Source: Longimicrobiales bacterium
GTDB lineage: Bacteria; Gemmatimonadota; Gemmatimonadetes; Longimicrobiales; Gaopeijiaceae
Length of the DNA stretch: 8,051 nt
Direction of reading: 5' to 3'
Assembly: GCA_028280205.1 (NCBI GenBank)
Contig: JANQME010000408.1
Coordinates: forward strand, 1-8,051
Under the pieces are notes generated by a model. The model did not search any database, had not been told where the DNA came from, and saw only the letters and a program-made list of their open reading frames with translations. Positions 1 through 6,030 of the stretch are shown here, piece after piece (position 1 is the stretch's first letter; every line of letters begins with the position of its first letter). The position numbers and the translations under genes were made by a program.

Positions 1-1403
1 ACCGCATCCAGGGAGGCGCTCATCTCGGTCCAGAAGCGCTCGGCTTCCTCGTACCGGCTCGCGTTCGCGAGATACGTTCCCCCGAGCCAATCGGCCGGAG
101 GCGCACGCAGCCCCCCACCGTCGGACCCACCGGCCCGGGCTTCGGCGAACGTCGTCGCAAGCGCGGCGGATGCCGCGTCACGCATCTGCGGGACGAGCTC
201 CTCGGCGAGGGGCGGAAGAACGGGGCCGTCGGGCTCGTCACGGGTCGCCTCGGCGACGCGCTCGGCGACCATCGGCCACGCGGCGTAGACGCCCGTGCCG
301 ACCGCGACCAGCGCGATCGCGCCGATCAACGGAGCGGTGATCGACTTGCGGCGCCGGCGCGGCCGGGACGGACGAGTCTTCGAAGCACCCCGGTCGCGAA
401 GGAGCACATCGTCGTCCGCCTCGGCAACCGCCGAGGAGAAGTCGAGCACCTCGCCGTCGTCCGGCTCGCTCGCATCGTCCATCCAGGACGGGGGCGATTC
501 GGGCGAGAACTCCGACATCGGGGCCTCGAGGTCGAGCCCGCCGTCCGCGTCGTCCATCTGGAACCCGCCCGCTCCGAAGTCCATCGCGGACTCGATCTCC
601 AGCCCTTCGTCCTGCCCGGTCCCCTCGGGGCCGAACGACATCGGAGCCTCGTCCTGCAGCGGATCCTCGAAGCTCTCCTCGAGCTCGAGGGAGCCTTCCA
701 TCCCGCCGAAGTCGAAGCCGTCCGGCTCGGGACCACTCGGGGTGTCGTCTTCCGCGGCCGCATTCGGCGCCGAGATCGAGGGATCGGAGTCCTGCCCGCC
801 GGAGGCCGAGAGATCGAGCGGATCGCCGTCCGGGGGCGCGAGGTCGAGCCCACCGAAGTCGAGCGCGTCGTCCCCGGCCCCAACGCCTCCGGAGACCTCC
901 GGCGTCGCGTCGGCCCCGGTCGGCTCCCCGCGCTTCGCATCCGCGGTCGCGACGTCCGGATCCGCTCCTTCGTCGCCTTCGTCGCCTTCCAGGGGCTCGG
1001 GCAGGTCGGCGAGCGTGAGACCGAAGGAAGGGTCCTCCGCTCCGTCCCCCTCGTCCCCGACCGGGTCGGCCGTCGGCTGCGGGGGCGGCTCCGGCTCGGC
1101 GACCGCGTCGGGCCCGGGAGCGGGGAGCGGCTCGACGTGCTCGGTCTCCGCGACCGTATCCGGCGGCGCCGCGACGGGTGGCGGCGCCACCGGAGGCGGC
1201 GCGATGAACCCCTCCTCCGACTCGTTCGAGCGGCGAAGCGTATGGTAGATCTCGTGCGAGTGCGCCGGTCCCCACTCGTCCGCCTGAGCGTCGTAGAGCT
1301 GGGTCTCGTCCGTGATCGCACCCAGCTCGATTCGGAGCGCGAGGGCGTCCACGCCCGGAATCGGAACCTCGTTTCCGTTGGAGTCGATGTACGCGAAACG
1401 CAT
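1..1403 (-). CDS. GYF_2-like domain, acidic-linker, single-pass membrane protein (C-terminus outside window)
   Basis: The frame is open from ATG at 1403 to the window edge, giving 467 residues without a stop. Residues 1-57 (starting MRFAYIDSNGNEVPI, then LRIELGAITDETQLYD, then EWGPA) fit the pattern of GYF_2-type domains: a short beta start, a helix with L..RIELGAIT, and a W.PA turn. Residues about 60-332 are low-complexity, acidic, Pro/Gly-rich linker with recurrent hydrophobic-D-F motifs at 181, 230, 274 and 320. Residues 336-353 are basic (a PRRRRK run), followed by a hydrophobic helix at about 355-376. By the positive-inside rule the GYF-like domain and linker are cytoplasmic and residues after 377 are outside. 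The outer part seen here (for example ANASRYEEAERFWTEM) looks helical and may begin a repeat or TPR-like fold. No clear Shine-Dalgarno precedes the ATG, and no other ATG, GTG or TTG lies in frame for about 100 bases upstream. Function is unknown; a scaffold or signalling role is a guess. Confidence 0.82.
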   Translation of the reverse strand, partial: MRFAYIDSNGNEVPIPGVDALALRIELGAITDETQLYDAQADEWGPAHSHEIYHTLRRSNESEEGFIAPPPVAPPPVAAPPDTVAETEHVEPLPAPGPDAVAEPEPPPQPTADPVGDEGDGAEDPSFGLTLADLPEPLEGDEGDEGADPDVATADAKRGEPTGADATPEVSGGVGAGDDALDFGGLDLAPPDGDPLDLSASGGQDSDPSISAPNAAAEDDTPSGPEPDGFDFGGMEGSLELEESFEDPLQDEAPMSFGPEGTGQDEGLEIESAMDFGAGGFQMDDADGGLDLEAPMSEFSPESPPSWMDDASEPDDGEVLDFSSAVAEADDDVLLRDRGASKTRPSRPRRRRKSITAPLIGAIALVAVGTGVYAAWPMVAERVAEATRDEPDGPVLPPLAEELVPQMRDAASAALATTFAEARAGGSDGGGLRAPPADWLGGTYLANASRYEEAERFWTEMSASLDA

Positions 1404-1508
1404 GGACGGGGTCGTAAGGGTCCGACGTCCCGTACTCGGGAACGCTTCCGGAAGTCTAAGGCGAGGCGAACGCGACAGCGAGAAGAATCCGAGTGAGCCC
1501 CACCGTGG
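1404..1508. other. Intergenic spacer with small inverted repeats
   Basis: These 105 bases separate the TAG stop of the 441-residue amidohydrolase from the ATG of the GYF-like gene; both genes are on the minus strand. Three small dyads are visible: a 10-base perfect palindrome CTTCCGGAAG at 1445-1454, a 5-base stem with a 4-base loop (TCCCG-TACT-CGGGA) at 1428-1441, and CCACCGTGG at 1500-1508 touching the stop codon. None is followed by a T-tract, so an intrinsic terminator is not shown. A TAGACT hexamer (revcomp of 1453-1458) could be a -10 but has no good -35. Whether the GYF-like gene is read through from the amidohydrolase operon cannot be decided. Confidence 0.4.
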
Positions 1509-2834
1509 CTACATGACCATGCGCAGGTACTGCATGACCTTGGTCATGTACTTCTCGAAGAAGAACTTCTGGATGTCCATCATGTCGATCTCACGGCCCT
1601 GGATGTAGGCCTGCTCGATGTCGTTCGTCATGTCGAGCGGCGTGCCCGTCGTGATCAGGAACGTCGCCTGCTTGCCCGGCTCCAGGGAACCGACCCGGTC
1701 GTCGATGCCCATGAACTCCGCGGCATTGATGGTGACCGCCCTCAGAGCCTCCTCCTCGGGCAGTCCGAAGGCGACGGCGACGCCGGCCTCCCAGGGCAGA
1801 CGGTTCGTGTACAGGGAGCCCGCGCCACCGGAGATCGCGAAGCGGACGCCCGCCTCGTGCAGGCGCGCCGGCATGCTGTACGCCCCGTCGTACCCCTCGT
1901 AGTCACGCTCGGGCGCGGCCATGGTCGAGGTGAGAATGACGGGGATGTCGTTCGCCACCAGACGGTCTGCGACGTGGATCGCGTCCTGCCCGCCCCGAAT
2001 CACGATGCGCAGATCCTCTTCCAGCGCCCACGTGACGGCGTCGTTGATCTGCGCCGCCCCGTCGGCGGCCACGACGACGGGAATCTCGCGATCGAAGACG
2101 GGCGTCATCGCGGCGTAACGCGAGTCGGTGCGGACCTCCTCCCCGGCCGCGACGGCGTCACGGTACGCGCGGGCCTCGTCGAAGAAGGCCGTCAGCTCCG
2201 CGACCTGCTCCTCGTACGACGGCGCGTCCTCGTCGTCGTCGTCCTGCCACCAGAAGCGGCGCGGGTTGGGGTCCGGCCAACTCACGTTCAGCGCCGCCGC
2301 GGACTCCATCGACATCTCCTCCCACGTCCACCCCTCGAGGCTGAGCGCGGACGACATCCCCGAGACCAGCCCGCCTCCCGGCGTGCTGAACGCCACGAGC
2401 ACTCCGGCCGAGCGCGACGTTCCGATGTGACGGCTCTCGGCGTTCACGGCGATGTCGGCCCGCACGTTCGGGTTGAAGTCGCCGAGCTCGTTGATGTCCT
2501 GCGAGACCCCGACGGCTCCGATCTCGCTGATTCCGACGGTGCTGTACGCGTCGATGAGGCCCGGGTATATGTGCTTGCCGGTTCCATCGACGACACGCGC
2601 GCCGGTGGGGATCTCCAAGTCGGTGCCGATCGCCGTGATGATCCCGTCGTCGAAGAGGATCGTGCCGTTCTCGATCACACCTTCTGTGACGGTGTGAATC
2701 GTCGCACCGCGGATCGCGACCGCTTCGGACTGCGGCGGCACCGTCATCCGAACCTGCGCGTCCGAAGCCGCCGGCGCGGCGAGCAGCGCCGCGCCGAGCC
2801 CGAGTGCCACGACTCCCTTCACCCTGCCGATCAT
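1509..2834 (-). CDS. Exported amidohydrolase-superfamily protein, 441 aa, metal site lost (pseudoenzyme-like)
   Basis: This is a full-length imidazolonepropionase-like amidohydrolase by fold. It has a beta-sandwich start (VAIRGATIHTVTEG, then GTILFDDGIITAIG, then GKHIYPGLID at 88-95), a barrel, and the C-terminal RAVTINAAEFMGIDDRVGSL / EPGKQATFLI segment at 365-394. A signal peptide is clear: MIGRVK, a hydrophobic run, then cleavage likely after S-D-A26. Family members normally carry HxH after GxIDx; here that motif reads IDAYST (Y97, T99). The two later His ligands align with A257 and G281, and the catalytic Asp with G337 (FAISGG). It therefore probably does not bind the usual metals and may be a structural or regulatory partner. 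An acidic insert (DDDDED at 198-203) and a Met-rich amphipathic tail (415-441) are further oddities. I chose the start at 2834 because the signal peptide begins there, it overlaps the upstream stop as ATGA, and GGGGAG (revcomp of 2841-2846) lies 6 bases before it. An extension to 3026 would add 64 residues of unlike, Arg/Ala-rich sequence. Confidence 0.9.
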   Translation of the reverse strand: MIGRVKGVVALGLGAALLAAPAASDAQVRMTVPPQSEAVAIRGATIHTVTEGVIENGTILFDDGIITAIGTDLEIPTGARVVDGTGKHIYPGLIDAYSTVGISEIGAVGVSQDINELGDFNPNVRADIAVNAESRHIGTSRSAGVLVAFSTPGGGLVSGMSSALSLEGWTWEEMSMESAAALNVSWPDPNPRRFWWQDDDDEDAPSYEEQVAELTAFFDEARAYRDAVAAGEEVRTDSRYAAMTPVFDREIPVVVAADGAAQINDAVTWALEEDLRIVIRGGQDAIHVADRLVANDIPVILTSTMAAPERDYEGYDGAYSMPARLHEAGVRFAISGGAGSLYTNRLPWEAGVAVAFGLPEEEALRAVTINAAEFMGIDDRVGSLEPGKQATFLITTGTPLDMTNDIEQAYIQGREIDMMDIQKFFFEKYMTKVMQYLRMVM

Positions 2835-5800
2835 CGGTCGCTCCCCATCCGCTGGTTTCCGTTTCCGTTCTCGTCTTGCGCGGCCAGGATCGCCTGCACG
2901 AGCTGGCTGCGCTCGCGCCGGATCTGCTCGCGCAGCTCGGCGTCCTCCTCGAGCGAGAAGTAGCGGCGCCCGTCCAACCACGTCTGCTCCGCCCTCGTGA
3001 ACTGCGACAGCGGGTTGCCGCTCCACACGACGAAGTCACCGTCCTTGCCGGGCTCGAGCGAGCCGACCCGATCGTCGATCGCGATCGCCTGAGCGGCCTG
3101 GATCGTCACCGTCGAAAGCGCCTGCTCCTCCGTGAGCCCGGTGCGCAGCAGCTTGCCCGCCTCCCAGTTCATCCGGCTCGCGATCTCCGAGTTGTCGGAG
3201 TGCAGCGACGTCACCACGCCCGCCTCCATCAGGATGCGCGCGTTGTACACCGTCGCGTCGTACGCCTCCAGCTTGAAGGCACCCCAGTCGCTCCACACGA
3301 CGGCCGCCACGCCCGATTCGGCGAGCTCCGGAGCGATCTTGTACGCCTCCACACCGTGCTGGAGCGTCTGCACGCGGAAGCCGAACTCCTCGGCCAGCCG
3401 CACGAGCGCGAGGAACTCGTCCGCGCGGTACCCGTGCGACGAGATGAGCAGCTCCTGATCCAGGATGTCGAGGATCGCCTCCATGCGCAGATCGCGCCGC
3501 GGCGGGATCCCCTCCTGTGTCGCCTCCCAGCGCTGCCATTCGCGCTCGTAGTCGCGCGCGGCCAGGAAGTGGTCGCGGATGATCTCCTGCGTGCCCATGC
3601 GGGTGTCCGGGTACCGGTTCTGGCGCCGCTTGGGATTCTCGCCGAGCGCGAACTTCACCGTACGCGTCTCGGTGTCGAGCCGCAGCTCCTCGGGCAGCGC
3701 ACCCCAGCGCATCTTCACGATCACGTTCTCACCGCCGATCGGGTTCGCCGAACCGTGCTTCACCATCGCGGTCGTGAGCCCGCCCGCGAGCTGACGGTAC
3801 ATCGCGATGTTGTTGTGCGTCAGGACGTCGGCCATCCGCACCTCGGGCACGATCGCGAAGCCGCTCTCGTTGACGCCGCTCACGCCCGAGTGGATGTGCG
3901 GATCGATGAGGCCGGGCGTCACATGCTTGCCGGTCCCGTCGATCTCCACGGCGCCACCGGGCGCGTCGAGGTCGACGCCCACTTCGGCGACCACACCGTC
4001 GCGGATGAGGAGGTCGGCATTCTGGAGCCGGCCCTGCGGTCCCTGGGTCCAGACCGTCGCGTTGCGCACGACGATCGCCTCGGGCCGCGCGGGGATCGAG
4101 CTGCGCCCGTACTCCATCATCGGTCGGATGACGGGGAGGTCCAGCTCCGGCACGTCCATCGCCACCGCGCCGCGCGTCGGCCCGGCGTACGGCTCGGTGC
4201 GGGAGCCCGTGAACGTCGGGTCGGCGCCGTTGGGCAGCGAGGTCCACCCGTAGAAGTCGTCTCCGCGAATCGAGCCCACGAGGAGCACGCTGCCCTGGTA
4301 CCCGAGCGGCTCCGCATCGAACCGGACCTCGAGGCGACCGGTCGTCGCGACGACACTCGCCGAGGCGAGATCGATGGACGCTCCGGTGAAGGTCACGGTG
4401 GGGCCCGGTGCCACCTCGATCGTGCCGCGCAGCCGGTTCAGCGGACCCTCGATCTCGAGCACGGCGTCGAAGCCCCACTCGTCGCTCGAGGCGATGCGCC
4501 AGGTGCCCCGGGGGTCGATTTCGGGGGCACGCGTCACACCGTACACCTGACCCTGCACCCAGACGTCACGCACGGTCGCCTCTTCCGTGAAGAGATCGCC
4601 CTCGGTCACGACGAGGTTGGCCACCTTGCCCTGCTCGATCGTGCCGTGGCTGCGAGACAGCCCGAGCCACTCCGCGGGCGTGATGGTGAGGGCCGCGAGC
4701 GCCGCATCGGGCGAGAGCCCGCGCGCGACCGCCGTCCGCAGATTCGGAAGGAAGTCGTTGAGAGAAGTGAGACCATCCGCGGTGATCGCGAAGCGGACCC
4801 CGGTCTCGGCCAGCCGGCCCGGACTCGCGGGCGCCAGATACCAGTGGCGCAGATCAGCGAGCGTGGCGTTGAGCACGGCCTCCGGATCGGAGACGTCGGG
4901 CGCGTCCGGGAAGGCGAGCGGCACGACGAGCGGCTCCGCGCGCCCACTCAGGACGTCGAGGATCCGATACTCCTGGCCGTTGCCCCGATACCAGGCGTCG
5001 ACGCCGAACTCGGCGGCGATGTCGAGGGCACGGAGGTACTCCTCCTCACTCCGCGTCTCGAAGAAGACCGGCTGACCACCCTGCACCGCGTCCTCGAGGG
5101 CGGCGAGCGCCTCGCTCGTCTCGGGCGGAAGCAAGGCCCGGCCGCTCGATTCGTAGGCATCCCAGGCCCGGATGTACCAATCGGCGTCCATGAACGTCTG
5201 CTTCATGAGCGCTGCGGTCCCCATGGGCGAGTTCGGGTACGATCCACCGAGCTGGAAGGAACGCTGGAAGCCGATCGACTGGGCCACGTCGGGTCGCAGC
5301 ACGCGCCCCCGCACGCCGGCATCGCCCAGGTTCACCACCGAGGCCGTGCCCCGGAAGATGCCCTGTTTCGGGACGACCAGCGCGGTCCCGAAGCCCTGGG
5401 AGCGCAGCGCCGCGCGGCGCTCGGCGTCATCCTGCAGGTTTCGGGTCGTGCTGAACCAGGCCCGCACCTGCGGATTCCAGTGCGTCGGCCCGACGTCGCC
5501 GCCCTCGGGGACCGCGTCCATGCCGAGATCCGCGTGGGCATCGATGAAGCCGGGGTAGACGGTGTGTCCCGAGACATCCCAGACCCGAGCGCCCGCAGGG
5601 GCGTCCGAGCCTTCGGAGACCTCGCGGATGATCCCGTCGCGGATGACGATCGTGGCCTCGTCGAGAACCTGTCCCGGAGCGGTTACGACCCGGGCACCGA
5701 CCAGGGCATGGTACCCCGTGGCGTTGTCCCGCATGCCCTCCACGGGCTGGGTGCGCGTCGCCTGCTGGGCCCCGGCCCCCTCGGGGAGCAGACCCACCAG

Positions 5801-5839
5801 GGGAAGGGCGAGGAGAAGAGTGCGGAGTCGTGGTCTCAT
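2831..5839 (-). CDS. Exported two-domain amidohydrolase fusion, 1002 aa, C-terminal domain catalytic
   Basis: The protein starts with a signal peptide (MRPRLR, a Leu-rich core, A-G-A24 then QQ). Amidohydrolase domain 1 covers about 45-433, a beta-rich linker 438-560 (opening GTWRIASSDEWGF) follows, and amidohydrolase domain 2 covers about 585-958. Domain 2 has the expected ligands: IDPHIH (H648, H650), SSHGYRAD (H802), LQHGVEAYKI (H828) and LHSDNSE (D882). K729 in the KFALGENPKR segment is a candidate bridging lysine; that segment is typical of imidazolonepropionase-like members. Domain 1 keeps IDAHAD (H102, but D104 for the second His) and D355, while E261 and N287 stand where H802 and H828 align, so it is probably inactive or altered. 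It should act outside the cytoplasm as a metal-dependent hydrolase of amide, cyclic amide or peptide-like bonds; the substrate is not predictable. It is the first gene of the operon and its TGA overlaps the next ATG. Start 5839 is supported by the signal peptide and by GGAG 8 bases upstream; the longer frame to 6064 adds unrelated sequence. Confidence 0.93.
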   Translation of the reverse strand: MRPRLRTLLLALPLVGLLPEGAGAQQATRTQPVEGMRDNATGYHALVGARVVTAPGQVLDEATIVIRDGIIREVSEGSDAPAGARVWDVSGHTVYPGFIDAHADLGMDAVPEGGDVGPTHWNPQVRAWFSTTRNLQDDAERRAALRSQGFGTALVVPKQGIFRGTASVVNLGDAGVRGRVLRPDVAQSIGFQRSFQLGGSYPNSPMGTAALMKQTFMDADWYIRAWDAYESSGRALLPPETSEALAALEDAVQGGQPVFFETRSEEEYLRALDIAAEFGVDAWYRGNGQEYRILDVLSGRAEPLVVPLAFPDAPDVSDPEAVLNATLADLRHWYLAPASPGRLAETGVRFAITADGLTSLNDFLPNLRTAVARGLSPDAALAALTITPAEWLGLSRSHGTIEQGKVANLVVTEGDLFTEEATVRDVWVQGQVYGVTRAPEIDPRGTWRIASSDEWGFDAVLEIEGPLNRLRGTIEVAPGPTVTFTGASIDLASASVVATTGRLEVRFDAEPLGYQGSVLLVGSIRGDDFYGWTSLPNGADPTFTGSRTEPYAGPTRGAVAMDVPELDLPVIRPMMEYGRSSIPARPEAIVVRNATVWTQGPQGRLQNADLLIRDGVVAEVGVDLDAPGGAVEIDGTGKHVTPGLIDPHIHSGVSGVNESGFAIVPEVRMADVLTHNNIAMYRQLAGGLTTAMVKHGSANPIGGENVIVKMRWGALPEELRLDTETRTVKFALGENPKRRQNRYPDTRMGTQEIIRDHFLAARDYEREWQRWEATQEGIPPRRDLRMEAILDILDQELLISSHGYRADEFLALVRLAEEFGFRVQTLQHGVEAYKIAPELAESGVAAVVWSDWGAFKLEAYDATVYNARILMEAGVVTSLHSDNSEIASRMNWEAGKLLRTGLTEEQALSTVTIQAAQAIAIDDRVGSLEPGKDGDFVVWSGNPLSQFTRAEQTWLDGRRYFSLEEDAELREQIRRERSQLVQAILAAQDENGNGNQRMGSDR
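2841..2846 (-). promoter_or_regulatory. Shine-Dalgarno of the 441-aa amidohydrolase
   Basis: GGGGAG on the minus strand lies 6 bases before the ATG at 2834 and inside the last codons of the upstream gene. Together with the ATGA overlap (2831-2834) it fixes the start and indicates translational coupling of the two amidohydrolases. Confidence 0.65.
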
Positions 5840-5847
5840 GACTGGGT

Positions 5848-5851
5848 CTCC
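5848..5851 (-). promoter_or_regulatory. Shine-Dalgarno of the two-domain amidohydrolase
   Basis: GGAG on the minus strand, 8 bases before the ATG at 5839. It supports this start over upstream ATG or GTG codons in the same open frame. Confidence 0.6.
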
Positions 5852-5859
5852 AACCTGTC

Positions 5860-5887
5860 GATCAGTCGTCGTCGCGACGTCGTGATC
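5860..5887. repeat. Imperfect palindrome in the amidohydrolase leader
   Basis: Outer arms GATCA (5860-5864) and TGATC (5883-5887) enclose a perfect 10-base palindrome CGTCGCGACG (5870-5879), with the two centres offset by one base. It lies 8 bases upstream of the Shine-Dalgarno of the amidohydrolase operon. It could be an operator or, in the mRNA, a hairpin near the ribosome binding site. Confidence 0.4.
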
Positions 5888-5907
5888 GAAACGCCTCGAA
5901 GGGAAGG

Positions 5908-5930
5908 GTCGAACGACGGCGTCGAGCGAC
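5908..5930. repeat. 23-base interrupted palindrome, candidate operator
   Basis: GTCG-aa-CGACG-g-CGTCG-ag-CGAC is symmetric about base 5919, with 9 of 11 base pairs matching. It lies directly beside the AT-rich spot at 5931-5940, where a repressor would overlap the start region of the minus-strand promoter candidate and the -35 side of the plus-strand candidate. CGTCG words are common in such GC-rich DNA, so chance is possible. Confidence 0.4.
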
Positions 5931-6020
5931 ATAGGATAGAGCAGAGCCGGGGCGACGGCCACGGCACCCATGCCCGACAGCCGAGTCGGCCCTCGTGCCC
6001 GACCGACCGCGCCCCTGCCC

Positions 6021-6026
6021 GAGGAG
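6021..6026 (+). promoter_or_regulatory. Shine-Dalgarno of the GH13 phosphorylase
   Basis: GAGGAG lies 4 bases before the ATG at 6031. It decides for this start over the in-frame GTG at 5995, which has no such site and would add twelve Pro/Arg-rich residues. Confidence 0.6.
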
Positions 6027-6030
6027 CGGA

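Larger units (their letters stand above)
5840..6030. promoter_or_regulatory. Divergent intergenic control region
   Basis: These 191 bases lie between the start codons of the amidohydrolase operon (minus) and the phosphorylase gene (plus), so they must hold the promoters of both unless transcription enters from outside. The most AT-rich spot is 5931-5940 (ATAGGATAGA). It contains TATCCT on the minus strand (5933-5938) and TAGGAT on the plus strand (5932-5937), each matching 4 of 6 bases of a sigma-70 -10. The -35 candidates (TGGCCG on minus at 5956-5961, TCGAAC on plus at 5909-5914) match only 3 of 6. The location is well supported, the exact promoter elements are not. Confidence 0.4.

Noticed and set aside
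295..1248. Plus-strand open frame of 317 codons, Ser/Pro-rich
   Set aside because: It is antisense to the GYF-like membrane protein frame and its Ser/Pro/Gly composition is the mirror of the acidic linker codons; no domain or signal is visible.
238..1321. Two overlapping closed minus-strand frames (238-1275 and 326-1321), Arg/Gly- and Arg/Ser-rich
   Set aside because: Both are out of frame with the 467-residue open frame starting at 1403, which alone gives a sensible start, a GYF_2-like domain and a membrane helix.
1445..1454. CTTCCGGAAG as the core of an intrinsic terminator
   Set aside because: There is no loop of suitable size and no T-rich tract follows on the minus strand, so it is recorded only as a dyad.
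1857..2963. Plus-strand frame of 368 codons rich in Arg, Val and Asp
   Set aside because: It is antisense to the 441-residue amidohydrolase, has no recognisable motif, and its composition is typical of a shadow frame.
2835..3026. Upstream extension of the 441-residue protein by 64 residues
   Set aside because: It would bury the signal peptide, lies wholly inside the upstream coding sequence and has Arg/Ala-rich shadow composition. The ATGA start has its own Shine-Dalgarno.
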